From: Piscibacillus sp052246295
GTDB taxonomy: Bacteria > Bacillota > Bacilli > Bacillales > Alkalibacillaceae
NCBI GenBank assembly: GCA_052246295.1
Contig: JBQQCO010000007.1
Length of the DNA stretch: 64,000 bases
Reading direction: 5' to 3' (one strand)
Part shown: positions 18,846 through 26,220 of the stretch, in pieces
Layout: the number at the start of each line of letters is the position of its first letter
Numbering within the stretch: the stretch's first letter is position 1
Notes under the pieces: generated by a model
What the model saw: only the letters and a program-made list of their open reading frames with translations
What the model was told of the DNA's origin: nothing
The model's database searches: none
Translations under genes and position numbers: made by a program

Positions 18846-18874
18846 TTGTAATCTATTATTCAACATTCTATAAT
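18846..18874 (+). promoter_or_regulatory. Sigma-A promoter of selC
   Basis: TTGTAA (18846-18851), 17 bases, TATAAT (18869-18874), placing transcription start a few bases before the tRNA at 18887. The promoter looks intact even though the tRNA has helix defects. Confidence 0.7.
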
Positions 18875-18886
18875 GATGAAAGAAAT

Positions 18887-18983
18887 GGGGCTGGTTACAA
18901 TGCTGGTGCTTGTCGAGGTCTTCAAAACCTTTTGGAAGGCGCGTGTCGTCTTCGGTGGGTTCGATTCCCACACAGTCCCGCCA
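18887..18983 (+). tRNA. selC: tRNA-Sec (anticodon UCA), probably decaying
   Basis: A 97-nt tRNA with encoded CCA. The anticodon loop CTTCAAA (18920-18926) sits on stem GAGGT/ACCTT and gives anticodon TCA, which reads UGA. A long variable arm (GAAGGC with GTCTTC), a 5-bp T stem (GTGGG/CCCAC) around TTCGATT, and an 8-base acceptor strand ending G-CCA are all tRNA-Sec features. The D arm would be a standard 6-bp stem with TGGT loop (ACAAGC/GCTTGT) except for one extra T, giving ACAATGC. The eighth acceptor pair is G-A and the fourth is a G-T wobble. The nearby selA/selB remnants support the call. Whether it is still charged is unknown. Confidence 0.85.
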
Positions 18984-19012
18984 CTTAAATCATCTAAAGA
19001 GAGTGAAAGTTT

Positions 19013-19444
19013 ATGTCAGAAACGGTAGGATACTTAATCATATTATGGGGACTAATCATGATTACCCTATTGGGAATTGGCGGATTCTTTATGTTCCGCA
19101 AGTTCTTAAAGAAATTACCTAAAGATGATGGGAAGTCCATTATTGACTGGGAAGAATATTATGTAGAACAAACGTTACATATGTGGGGAGAAGATGAAAA
19201 AAAATTATTAAATGAATTAGTAGAACCCGTTCCACAACTGTTTCGTGATGTAGCTAAACAAAAAATCGCAGCTAAAATCGGTGAAGTGGCTCTTCAGAAG
19301 AAAAAAAAGAGAATCACGTTAGATACTATTATTGAAGGCTACATCTTAGCTACTCCAAAACGTGATCATAAGTTTTTAATTAAACGACTAAATGAAAAAA
19401 ATATTGATTTTACATCCTATGAGCACCTATTAGAAAAGCAATGA
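19013..19444 (+). CDS. yneK: DUF2621 membrane protein YneK
   Basis: A 143-aa protein with one N-terminal membrane segment (about residues 6-27, VGYLIILWGLIMITLLGIGGFF) and a charged cytoplasmic domain (WEEYYVEQTLHMWGEDEKKLLNELVEPVP, then FRDVAKQKIAAKIGEVAL). It matches the YneK family found beside ccdA/ccdC in bacilli. Function is unknown. It begins 29 bases after the tRNA-Sec CCA with no terminator between, so the selC promoter may drive it. Confidence 0.8.
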   Translation: MSETVGYLIILWGLIMITLLGIGGFFMFRKFLKKLPKDDGKSIIDWEEYYVEQTLHMWGEDEKKLLNELVEPVPQLFRDVAKQKIAAKIGEVALQKKKKRITLDTIIEGYILATPKRDHKFLIKRLNEKNIDFTSYEHLLEKQ

Positions 19445-19474
19445 GTACGAATCATCACTCATTGCTTTTTTTAG
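19440..19474. terminator. Two-way terminator between yneK and the sensor kinase
   Basis: AATGAGT...ACTCATT with flanking AAAAAGC/GCTTTTTT forms a symmetrical hairpin (AAAAGCAATGAGT with ACTCATTGCTTTTT) that starts at the yneK stop and overlaps the end of the convergent kinase gene. Confidence 0.7.
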
Positions 19475-20519
19475 GTAAAGAAAACCAAAACTCATTTATT
19501 TGATTTGTTGAATATACTCCTATTTCACCATTGTGTTTATGAATAATTTCTTTAGCAATAGCAAGCCCTAAACCAGTTCCACTTGATCCATGAGAAGTTG
19601 AGTATTGTAATCGATAATACCTTTTAAAGATGTCCTCATATTCAGCTTCTGGAATTTTATTTCCATGAGTTCTAATTCTGAATTTATAATTTTGTTCATG
19701 AGACACACCTCTAATTTGTACTGCTCCTTTGCCCTTATGGTATTTTAATGCATTATCTAACAAGTTGTTGATGACTTGTTGTATTCTTTCCTCATGGATT
19801 TCAATTACGCATTCTTCAACCTTAACATCCAACGGTATCTCAGCGTTTTCAAAATTCCACTGAAAGACTGCTATACATTGATGTATTACGTTAGCAATAT
19901 CTATTTTTGATTTTTGTATAATTGATTCTTCTCTAATGAGATCCCATTCTTTTAATTGATCGATTTGATTGATTAACTGCTTTAACCTCTGAGATTCGTT
20001 AAATAAGGACTCAGTCACTTCTGATGTGGGAGCCATGTCACCATTTTTAAGCGCGTATAAGTAGCCATTTAGATTTTGTACAGGTGTTCTAATTTCATGA
20101 GAAAGATCTGTGATCATCTTTTTCCTAAGTTTATTGTTTGTTTCAAGTTGTTGTAACAAGTCATTATATTGGTCAACGAGCTCACCAACTTCATTATTAG
20201 AATCATAATCAACTTTTTCAGGGGTTGATCCCTCTTTTAGTTGTTTTGTTGAGTGAATTAGTTGTCTAATGGGTGTAATAAGATTTTTAGTTAAATAAAA
20301 ATGCAATAAGCTACCTATTAAAATAGTAAGTAAACTAAATACAATTAAATATTGTAACAATAATGATTCAAATTGAGTTTGACGACCTTGGTCCAAATCG
20401 CCCATTGATTCTACTAGTAAACAAGCCGTTTGGTAGATGGCAAAGCTACTTATAAAAATACTTAATGTTATCATCAAAACATTTAATGAGGTTAATCTAA
20501 ATAATAAACCTTTAAACAT
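19455..20519 (-). CDS. HAMP-domain sensor histidine kinase
   Basis: A 354-aa membrane kinase. Two membrane segments (about residues 8-30 and 55-76) enclose a very short external loop, so it may sense within or near the membrane. HAMP follows (ITPIRQLIHSTKQLKEG), then His141 in DLSHEIRTPVQNLNG, N box NNLLDNALKYH and G box GTGLGLAIAKEI. It overlaps the regulator gene upstream by 8 bases and has a weak ribosome site, so translational coupling is likely. The start ATG 20519 is preferred over an in-frame TTG 18 bases upstream. The signal is unknown; context suggests thiol or envelope redox stress. Confidence 0.9.
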   Translation of the reverse strand: MFKGLLFRLTSLNVLMITLSIFISSFAIYQTACLLVESMGDLDQGRQTQFESLLLQYLIVFSLLTILIGSLLHFYLTKNLITPIRQLIHSTKQLKEGSTPEKVDYDSNNEVGELVDQYNDLLQQLETNNKLRKKMITDLSHEIRTPVQNLNGYLYALKNGDMAPTSEVTESLFNESQRLKQLINQIDQLKEWDLIREESIIQKSKIDIANVIHQCIAVFQWNFENAEIPLDVKVEECVIEIHEERIQQVINNLLDNALKYHKGKGAVQIRGVSHEQNYKFRIRTHGNKIPEAEYEDIFKRYYRLQYSTSHGSSGTGLGLAIAKEIIHKHNGEIGVYSTNQINEFWFSLPKKSNE

Positions 20520-21204
20520 GTTGTTTTTCAGAAACAAATTTATACCCCATTCCTCTTACTGTTTGAATTCGTTGAGGTTGATTTTGATCATTTATTTTCA
20601 TACGTAGCTTTTTAATATGCGCATCAATCGTTCGATCTAATACCTCATGTTCATGGTTTGGGTATAATTGATTGATGAGCTGTTCACGGCTAAACACACT
20701 ATCAGGATTAGACATAAAAAAGTACAATAAATTAAACTCATGTTTTGTTAGGTTTATGTTTTCTCCGTGTAGTGTTACTTCACCTTTCCTCACCTTGATA
20801 CAAAGTCCATCATGTACTATCTTTTGACAATAACGTCCTGTTCTTCTTAAAACCGCTTCTATATGAGCTAATAATTCATCTGGATTAAAAGGTTTGGTTA
20901 AATAGTCGTCAGCTCCCATTTTTAACCCGTCGATTTTGTCATTGACTTGCGACTTAGCAGATAACATGATGATTGAAACATCTTGTTGTTCTTTTCCTCT
21001 AATCCACTCACAAAATTCTTCACCAGATAATTTAGGTAACATTAAATCTAAAATAATGAGGCAAGGATGATGTTTGAGAAACAGTTTCTGAGCTTCTACA
21101 CCATCAGTAGCTTCGATGACGTGATAATTCTCTTTTTCTAAATATAATCGAATTAAATTACGAATCATCTCATCATCTTCAACAACTAAAATGGTCTGTT
21201 CCAT
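20512..21204 (-). CDS. OmpR-family response regulator
   Basis: A 230-aa regulator: receiver domain with the acidic pair VEDDE, phospho-acceptor Asp53 in LIILDLMLP and Lys in YLTKPFNPDELL, then a winged-helix DNA-binding domain (LTKHEFNLLYFF, SREQLINQLY, RTVRGMGYKF). The start is ATG 21204, spaced 8 bases after AAAGGAG; a GTG three codons earlier overlaps that site. It sits between a TlpA-like gene and its partner kinase, so the ccdA-tlpA genes just upstream are candidate targets. Confidence 0.92.
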   Translation of the reverse strand: MEQTILVVEDDEMIRNLIRLYLEKENYHVIEATDGVEAQKLFLKHHPCLIILDLMLPKLSGEEFCEWIRGKEQQDVSIIMLSAKSQVNDKIDGLKMGADDYLTKPFNPDELLAHIEAVLRRTGRYCQKIVHDGLCIKVRKGEVTLHGENINLTKHEFNLLYFFMSNPDSVFSREQLINQLYPNHEHEVLDRTIDAHIKKLRMKINDQNQPQRIQTVRGMGYKFVSEKQHV

Positions 21205-21248
21205 CTCTTTCACTCCTTTACCTCACTATTATAGAAAAAAATCTTAGG

Positions 21249-21833
21249 TTAATCCATTTTCTCGTATTCTTTAATCATCATTTCATAATTCATAGCACCC
21301 ATTGACTTATGAGAGATGATCCCTTCTGAGTCCACAAAATAAGATGTTGGTATAGGTAGGATTTGGTATTCAGTTGATACGTCACCTTCGTCAATCAATA
21401 TTGGGAATGTTAATTTGAAATCATCTCTAAAATTACGAACATCCATTAGACTTTGTTCAGTTTCAAATAAATCTATAGCTAAAATCTCAATATCTTTCTC
21501 TTCATAAAACTTTTGCATGTCTGGCATTTCGGCACGACAAGGCGGACACCAAGTTGCCCAGAAGTTAAGCATTACTTTTTGTCCACGATAATCGGATAAC
21601 TTTACTTTTTCGCCCTCTAGATTCTCTAATTCAAAGTCCGGCGCTTCACTACCGATGTCTAAACCAACTTTAGTCTCATCTACCTCCTCACCTTCTGGAT
21701 CGCTACTAATCATAAAACCATCTTCTTCTACATTTTCCTCATTCGAACCAGACTCATCGCTCTCTAAAACGAAATCATAAATAGCCCAACCGAACATACC
21801 AACTAACACAGCAATAATAATGTACTTTTTCAT
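21249..21833 (-). CDS. TlpA/ResA-like membrane-anchored thioredoxin
   Basis: A 194-aa protein with signal anchor (residues 2-21), an acidic linker rich in E, D and S (about 25-55), and a TlpA-type domain with active site WATWCPPCRAEMP and cis-proline in LPIPTSYF. CPPC differs from the CGPC of the paralogue at 10273. It starts 15 bases after ccdA (21849) in the same direction, so the integral membrane CcdA next door is the likely electron donor. Possible targets are cytochrome c apoproteins or other external thiols. Confidence 0.87.
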   Translation of the reverse strand: MKKYIIIAVLVGMFGWAIYDFVLESDESGSNEENVEEDGFMISSDPEGEEVDETKVGLDIGSEAPDFELENLEGEKVKLSDYRGQKVMLNFWATWCPPCRAEMPDMQKFYEEKDIEILAIDLFETEQSLMDVRNFRDDFKLTFPILIDEGDVSTEYQILPIPTSYFVDSEGIISHKSMGAMNYEMMIKEYEKMD

Positions 21834-21848
21834 TAGGACTCCCTCCTA

Positions 21849-22592
21849 CTAACCTAAGTTAGCCATCCAAGTATCTTGAACAATGCGTAATAAGAAACTA
21901 GATATTCTTGACATTTGCCCTGTAAATAATAAGACACCCATAATAATCATAACTGTTCCACCAATTTTCATGATGATTCCACTATATTTGACGATCCATC
22001 TCGCTGAACCAATAAAAAAGGTTAAAATTAAGAATGGTAAAGCAAAGCCTATTACATAGAAAATAGTGTATAGTGTACCTTGAGTTGGATTACTAGCAGC
22101 AATCATAAGTATCGAACCAAAGATTGGGCCAATACATGGTGTCCACCCAGCTGCAAACCCCATACCTATAAAGACAGTTCCTAAATAGCCACTAGGTTTA
22201 TTAGCAAACTGAAAACGCTTTTCTTTCATAAAGGTTGTAATATTCAACCAGCCTGCAACAAATAAACCCATAATAATAATAAATATTCCAGCAATTTGCT
22301 GAATAAATTTACCTGATTCACCTACTAAAAATCCTTGTATCCATTGCCCTAAATAAGATGCCCCTAAACCAAGACCGATAAATACTAAGGAAACCCCAAA
22401 TAGGAATAAACTTGAGTGTATTAGTAATAGTGATCGTACTTTTAAACTTCTGTCATTTTGCAATTCTTTTACACTTACGCCAGTAATATAAGAAAGATAT
22501 GCTGGAAATAGTGGCAATGTACATGGCGAGAGAAATGACAAAACTCCTGCACCAAACGCTAACCATATGGTTAAATCTGCTGTATCAACCAT
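21849..22592 (-). CDS. CcdA-family thiol-disulfide transporter, paralogue 2
   Basis: A 247-aa membrane protein of the DsbD/CcdA family with about six helices, which moves electrons from cytoplasmic thioredoxin to outside thioredoxin-like partners. Two redox cysteines are visible: FLSPCTLPLFPAYLSY and GWTPCIGPIFG. Its ATG overlaps the stop of the upstream membrane gene (TAATG) and the TlpA-like gene follows 15 bases later, so the three are an operon. A second CcdA is at 24577-25278. Confidence 0.9.
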   Translation of the reverse strand: MVDTADLTIWLAFGAGVLSFLSPCTLPLFPAYLSYITGVSVKELQNDRSLKVRSLLLIHSSLFLFGVSLVFIGLGLGASYLGQWIQGFLVGESGKFIQQIAGIFIIIMGLFVAGWLNITTFMKEKRFQFANKPSGYLGTVFIGMGFAAGWTPCIGPIFGSILMIAASNPTQGTLYTIFYVIGFALPFLILTFFIGSARWIVKYSGIIMKIGGTVMIIMGVLLFTGQMSRISSFLLRIVQDTWMANLG

Positions 22593-23242
22593 TATGACAC
22601 CTTCTTCCTTCTAATTTCCGAAAATAAAATAAACATGCCTAGTAAAATCATTACAATGAAAAACCACGTGTCTAATAGGTAGCCAAACACAGTGGTAAAT
22701 GGTAAGGTAATCGATAATATTGCTTGACCTAGCCCCCATAGTAATATGACCAAGCCACTCATTAAGTTATATGATATTTGATTAGAAAAAATTAAATAGA
22801 GCATCGACAAAGCGAATAGTAATGCTAGATAACGCCAAGTGTACAGATTATCTTGCCATACGAGTTCGATAAATTCATAAATAAATGAAGAAAAGATGAA
22901 AACCGTAATTAAGGTGTGCACGAATGGTTCAAAAGTAATCACACCCTTTTTTAGTTTCCAAACCACTAGTATGGAACTCAAGATAAATGCTATGTAAAAT
23001 GCACCAGAAAAACTTGGGTATGCTAGTACTGCTAATGGATCACTAATGAATAGCTCTAAATTCCAAATAATCTTTCCAACCCAGATAAAGATAATAAAAT
23101 TAACGAAAAAAGAAAACACATCTTCAATGTTCTTCTTTTTATCTTTTATTACGTGATAATCTGTAATGAAGTATACGAAAACACCAATTATAAAACTTAT
23201 AACTAACATTGTTACTGAAATTAGCACAGATGTTGCTGCCAT
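22592..23242 (-). CDS. Unrecognised polytopic membrane protein in ccdA operon
   Basis: A 216-aa protein I do not recognise. It is very hydrophobic, with about seven membrane helices, short loops, a conserved-looking YFITDYHVIKDKKKN segment after the first helix, and a basic tail (EIRRKKVS). It has no cysteine, so it is not itself a thiol carrier. The start ATG 23242 follows GAAGGTG; an in-frame start 36 bases upstream has no site. Coupling to ccdA by a one-base overlap suggests it works with that redox module. Confidence 0.75.
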   Translation of the reverse strand: MAATSVLISVTMLVISFIIGVFVYFITDYHVIKDKKKNIEDVFSFFVNFIIFIWVGKIIWNLELFISDPLAVLAYPSFSGAFYIAFILSSILVVWKLKKGVITFEPFVHTLITVFIFSSFIYEFIELVWQDNLYTWRYLALLFALSMLYLIFSNQISYNLMSGLVILLWGLGQAILSITLPFTTVFGYLLDTWFFIVMILLGMFILFSEIRRKKVS

Positions 23243-23320
23243 GTCGTCACCTTCCATTCTATAAACATAATAAATCACTAATATGAAAGTTTGATGAAAA
23301 TGAATTCAAATACAAGAAAA

Positions 23321-23456
23321 GCGCAAGCGCCCGACTAACCATGCAGTGACTGGACCGACTAAACTGAGATAAAGGAAACACGATGAGAGTAGCGAATCGA
23401 TGTTGACTTATCGTAAGTTTTGACGAGAAGTCACCTAGTGGTTGGGCGCATTGCGC
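23321..23456. repeat. 136-bp element with inverted-repeat ends
   Basis: The left arm (23321-23351, starting GCGCAAGCGCCC and ending GTGACT) is largely complementary to the right arm (23429-23456, AGTCAC...GGGCGCATTGCGC). The ~75-base centre has no ORF. It lies between the unknown membrane gene and ccdC, in a gap of about 300 bases. No transposase is present, so it is a MITE-like or structured intergenic element. It is not the same family as the elements at 8.5 and 40.7 kb. Confidence 0.65.
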
Positions 23457-23523
23457 TAGACAGTGCGTTGCAACATAATTTATCAGAACTTAAGTTAAAA
23501 ATTTATACATTCTTACTTTGTAA

Positions 23524-23560
23524 AAAAGTTCACGATCACTTAATTTGACCGTGAACTTAA
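23524..23560 (-). terminator. Terminator overlapping the 3' end of ccdC
   Basis: AAGTTCACG and CGTGAACTT form the stem, with extra TGA/TCA pairs, and the minus strand continues into TTTTTTA. The stem's first arm encodes the last codons of ccdC, whose stop lies in the loop. Confidence 0.75.
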
Positions 23561-24052
23561 ATTCATTTGATTGAAATTTAAGCTTTGTCTAATTTTAACA
23601 AACTTAATAAGCATAGCAATTCGCCATGTAAATAACATACCAAATGCAAGTAAATAAAACATACCACTCGTTTCACCAACAGAAACTTCTTGTCCAAGAT
23701 AAACCTTTAATATGATTCGAAACAACAATAGAAATAATAGTATGAATATAAAGGCTTTCGAGGGCTTTAGGTATATGTCTTTACCTTTCACCTCAAAGTT
23801 TGAAGTCCAAATCAGAAGAACAGAGAATGCAATTCCGACTGATAGTGCCTCAATTACTTGCAACCACGACACTTGGAAATAGGGAAACAAAAACATCAGT
23901 GCACCTGTACTCATCCCTAGTGGTGGTAATATAATTTTCTTAACTGAAGCTGGCTTTTTAGATGCTTTTGAACGCACAATAATCATTGTTGTTGCGCCCA
24001 GTATAAACATGATAGTCGTTAAGACAGCAAATAAAGTACTCTCAAAAAACAC
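23540..24052 (-). CDS. ccdC: CcdC-family membrane protein
   Basis: A 170-aa protein with about five helices, matching CcdC/YneJ (cytochrome c biogenesis-linked, role unclear). Features: the N-terminal helix, the basic SKASKKPASVKKIILPPLGMSTGALMF segment and the FEVKGKDIYLKPSKAF hairpin, all typical. It begins 2 bases after the orphan mrpB, in one operon with ccdA. In B. subtilis ccdA and ccdC flank the small regulator yneI; here mrpB takes that place. Its last five residues are encoded within a terminator stem. Confidence 0.85.
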   Translation of the reverse strand: MFFESTLFAVLTTIMFILGATTMIIVRSKASKKPASVKKIILPPLGMSTGALMFLFPYFQVSWLQVIEALSVGIAFSVLLIWTSNFEVKGKDIYLKPSKAFIFILLFLLLFRIILKVYLGQEVSVGETSGMFYLLAFGMLFTWRIAMLIKFVKIRQSLNFNQMNLSSRSN

Positions 24053-24054
24053 AA

Positions 24055-24507
24055 TTATACACCTACATTATCTGACTCATCACCTGAATCAGTAGAAATG
24101 GATAAAATGATTGTAAGAGTAATACCAACAACAACTAAGTAAACTCCTAAATCAAAAATTAAAGCTGTAGCTAAGTGTTTTTCACCTAATAAAGGAATTT
24201 GGTAATATCCATCAGCGTGAGATAAAAATGACCCGCCAAAGAACATTGATCCTACACCAGCTAATGTTGCTATAAATAACCCTGTAACAAATAAAGTTCT
24301 AAAATTTACAGGCAAAATTTTCTCAATCTTTTCGAACCCATAGGTCATGTACATTAAAATAATCGCCGCTGATGTCATTAAGCCTCCAATAAATCCTCCA
24401 CCTGGAGCATTGTGACCAGCGAAAAATAAGTAAACTGAAAACCCTAATAATATGAATGCTATTAATTGAGTCGTTGTGCGTAATATTAGATCATTTGGTT
24501 GCCTCAT
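24055..24507 (-). CDS. Orphan MrpB/MnhB-type antiporter subunit
   Basis: A 150-aa membrane protein with four helices that closely follows the MnhB/MrpB family: NDLILRTTTQLIAFILLGFSVYLFFAGHNAPGGGFIGGL near the N-terminus and LIFDLGVYLVVVG near the C-terminus. MrpB is normally one of six or seven subunits of the Mrp Na+/H+ antiporter and is not known to work alone. No mrpA or mrpC-G is adjacent; its neighbours are ccdA (68 bases upstream) and ccdC (2 bases downstream). Its role here is therefore unclear; it could join a remote Mrp complex or serve the Ccd module. Confidence 0.85.
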   Translation of the reverse strand: MRQPNDLILRTTTQLIAFILLGFSVYLFFAGHNAPGGGFIGGLMTSAAIILMYMTYGFEKIEKILPVNFRTLFVTGLFIATLAGVGSMFFGGSFLSHADGYYQIPLLGEKHLATALIFDLGVYLVVVGITLTIILSISTDSGDESDNVGV

Positions 24508-24576
24508 ACAATAACTCCTTCACGATACGTTATTAACTTTATTCTAATACACTTAACATATGAATGACAAACGATA

Positions 24577-25278
24577 TTAAAAACCTGTAAAACCAAAAAA
24601 GTTAGCTAGATATAGTGTAAGGTCTTTCATCCAGTCAAAGAACAATGCAATACCTAATACAATAAGAATATATCCGCCAATCTTCGTTATTTTTAAAGAG
24701 TTCCGTTTTAGCCAATCTAGCTTTCCAATAAAGAATGATAATACAAAGAATGGAATTGAAAAACCTAGAGAATAAGCTGACATTAACACGACACCTGATT
24801 GAGGTTCAGTTGCTGCTAAAGAGATAACAGCTCCTAGTATTGGTCCTGTACATGGAGTCCAGCTCATAGAGAACGCCATTCCTATAAATATAGTTCCGAT
24901 GTAACCAGCAGGACGGTTCTTAATAGCAACTTTACGTTCCTTCATTAGGAATTCAAAGTTAAATACACCAATCATCACAAGGCCAAAAAATATGATTAAA
25001 ATGGCACCAAGCTGCCTAATAATATCTTGATATTGTATAAAGAACTCACCTATAAAAAATGTTGAGAAACCAATCATTATAAAGATTGAAGAAAATCCAA
25101 TTAAAAAGAATAATGTATGTAACAAGCTCCTTTTTCTTAACATCGCATTCTCTGTTTTAAGCTCTTCTACACTCATACCTGTAACGTACGATAAAAACAC
25201 TGGATATAATGGCAAGACACAAGGTGATATAAAAGATAAAAAGCCTGCACCAAAAGCTAAAAATATATTGACATCCAT
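24577..25278 (-). CDS. ccdA: Cytochrome c biogenesis protein CcdA, paralogue 1
   Basis: A 233-aa CcdA with about six helices and the two redox cysteines in FISPCVLPLYPVFLSY and SWTPCTGPILG. It supplies reducing power from cytoplasmic thioredoxin to external thioredoxins such as ResA. The position (between yneF/tkt and ccdC/yneK) matches B. subtilis ccdA, so this copy is the likely orthologue and the one at 21849 the extra. The genes mrpB and ccdC follow. Confidence 0.92.
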   Translation of the reverse strand: MDVNIFLAFGAGFLSFISPCVLPLYPVFLSYVTGMSVEELKTENAMLRKRSLLHTLFFLIGFSSIFIMIGFSTFFIGEFFIQYQDIIRQLGAILIIFFGLVMIGVFNFEFLMKERKVAIKNRPAGYIGTIFIGMAFSMSWTPCTGPILGAVISLAATEPQSGVVLMSAYSLGFSIPFFVLSFFIGKLDWLKRNSLKITKIGGYILIVLGIALFFDWMKDLTLYLANFFGFTGF

Positions 25279-25420
25279 AGCTACCCTAACTCTCCTTCTA
25301 TTCTATACCCTAATGATATCGTAACAAATATAAACGATTAATATTGTTTGAATGCTTGAAAATTTAGTGAAATATTAAGAAAAACGTCCACTGATTAGCT
25401 TTTGCAGAGTTAATCAAAAA

Positions 25421-25444
25421 AAGGATAGACAAAACTGTCTACCC
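25421..25444 (-). terminator. Terminator after yneF
   Basis: GGATAGAC pairs with GTCTACCC (G-T allowed), followed on the minus strand by seven T. Confidence 0.75.
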
Positions 25445-25453
25445 CTCTTGACT

Positions 25454-25687
25454 TTATTTTTTATTTGATTGATCCATTTGTTGGTTCATCGCTCTCATCA
25501 TTTGGTTAACTTTCTTCTGTGATGGTTTTTGACCCATTTGCATCATCATCGTGCGTAACATCTGTTCATTAATTGGTGGGTTCTTCTTCAAGTAGTTCAT
25601 CATCGTTTTACGAGCAATAAAGAAACCTATAACAACACCGATAATCAGTGCAGCTAGCGCGATTAATACAACCCAAATTGTACTCAT
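25454..25687 (-). CDS. yneF: UPF0154 membrane protein YneF
   Basis: A 77-aa protein with one N-terminal helix (IWVVLIALAALIIGVVIGFFIARKTM) and the conserved NPPINEQMLRTMMMQMGQKPSQKKVNQMMR tail of the UPF0154 family. Function is unknown. The order tkt-sirA-yneF is as in B. subtilis. Confidence 0.92.
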   Translation of the reverse strand: MSTIWVVLIALAALIIGVVIGFFIARKTMMNYLKKNPPINEQMLRTMMMQMGQKPSQKKVNQMMRAMNQQMDQSNKK

Positions 25688-25762
25688 TATTAAATTTTCC
25701 TCCTTCTAGTTGTCTCTTCAATAAGTATATTAAAACAACTTGTCTGTGACAATAGATTATTT

Positions 25763-26197
25763 TTATAGTGAATAGATATGTTTGCCAACAAACGGTGTGA
25801 TCCAACCACATTCGTAAGTCTCATAATTAACCACGAATAAATGCGGGTGAAACGTTTTAAGGTATTGAAATAATAGTTGGTCTAGGTCAACGATTGTTTC
25901 GGCAAATATAGTCATATAATATTCATTCACTTTAATTAAAACGCTCTGGTTCTGATAACTAATGATAATTTGGTTATGTTTATGTTCAATAGTAAATTTT
26001 GGGTCTGCCCAATAATTTAAATGCAAAAACAAATCTTTTGCATTAGCCTTGTCCAACACAAGTTTATATTGACCTTGTGCCTCATTATCTGGGTTCTCAA
26101 TCATTTGTTCATATAGAAAACGATAAACTGTATCAATTTTATAATAAAAGTGTTGAGCATAACCTGACTTGACAAGATATAAAGAATATTGATACAT
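25763..26197 (-). CDS. sirA: Sporulation inhibitor of replication SirA
   Basis: A 144-aa protein that, in B. subtilis, binds DnaA domain I to stop new rounds of replication at sporulation onset. The N-terminal MYQYSLYLVKSGYAQHFYYK, central LDKANAKDLFLHLNY-type region and C-terminal YETYECGWITPFVG (matching the RYGWLNP block of SirA) support this, as does the position between tkt and yneF. Sequence divergence is high, as usual for the family. Two Spo0A-box matches lie upstream. Ribosome site GGGGGA. Confidence 0.85.
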   Translation of the reverse strand: MYQYSLYLVKSGYAQHFYYKIDTVYRFLYEQMIENPDNEAQGQYKLVLDKANAKDLFLHLNYWADPKFTIEHKHNQIIISYQNQSVLIKVNEYYMTIFAETIVDLDQLLFQYLKTFHPHLFVVNYETYECGWITPFVGKHIYSL

Positions 26198-26220
26198 GAT
26201 ATGTCCCCCTTTTAGGACAT

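Noticed and set aside
18887..18983. Reading the tRNA as tRNA-Ser or tRNA-Leu with a long variable arm
   Set aside because: The anticodon is TCA, which reads UGA; the 8-base acceptor strand and the long D stem fit tRNA-Sec, not Ser or Leu.
18741..19122. ORFs on both strands across the tRNA-Sec gene
   Set aside because: They read through the folded tRNA and the yneK start; no ribosome site. The tRNA explains the sequence.
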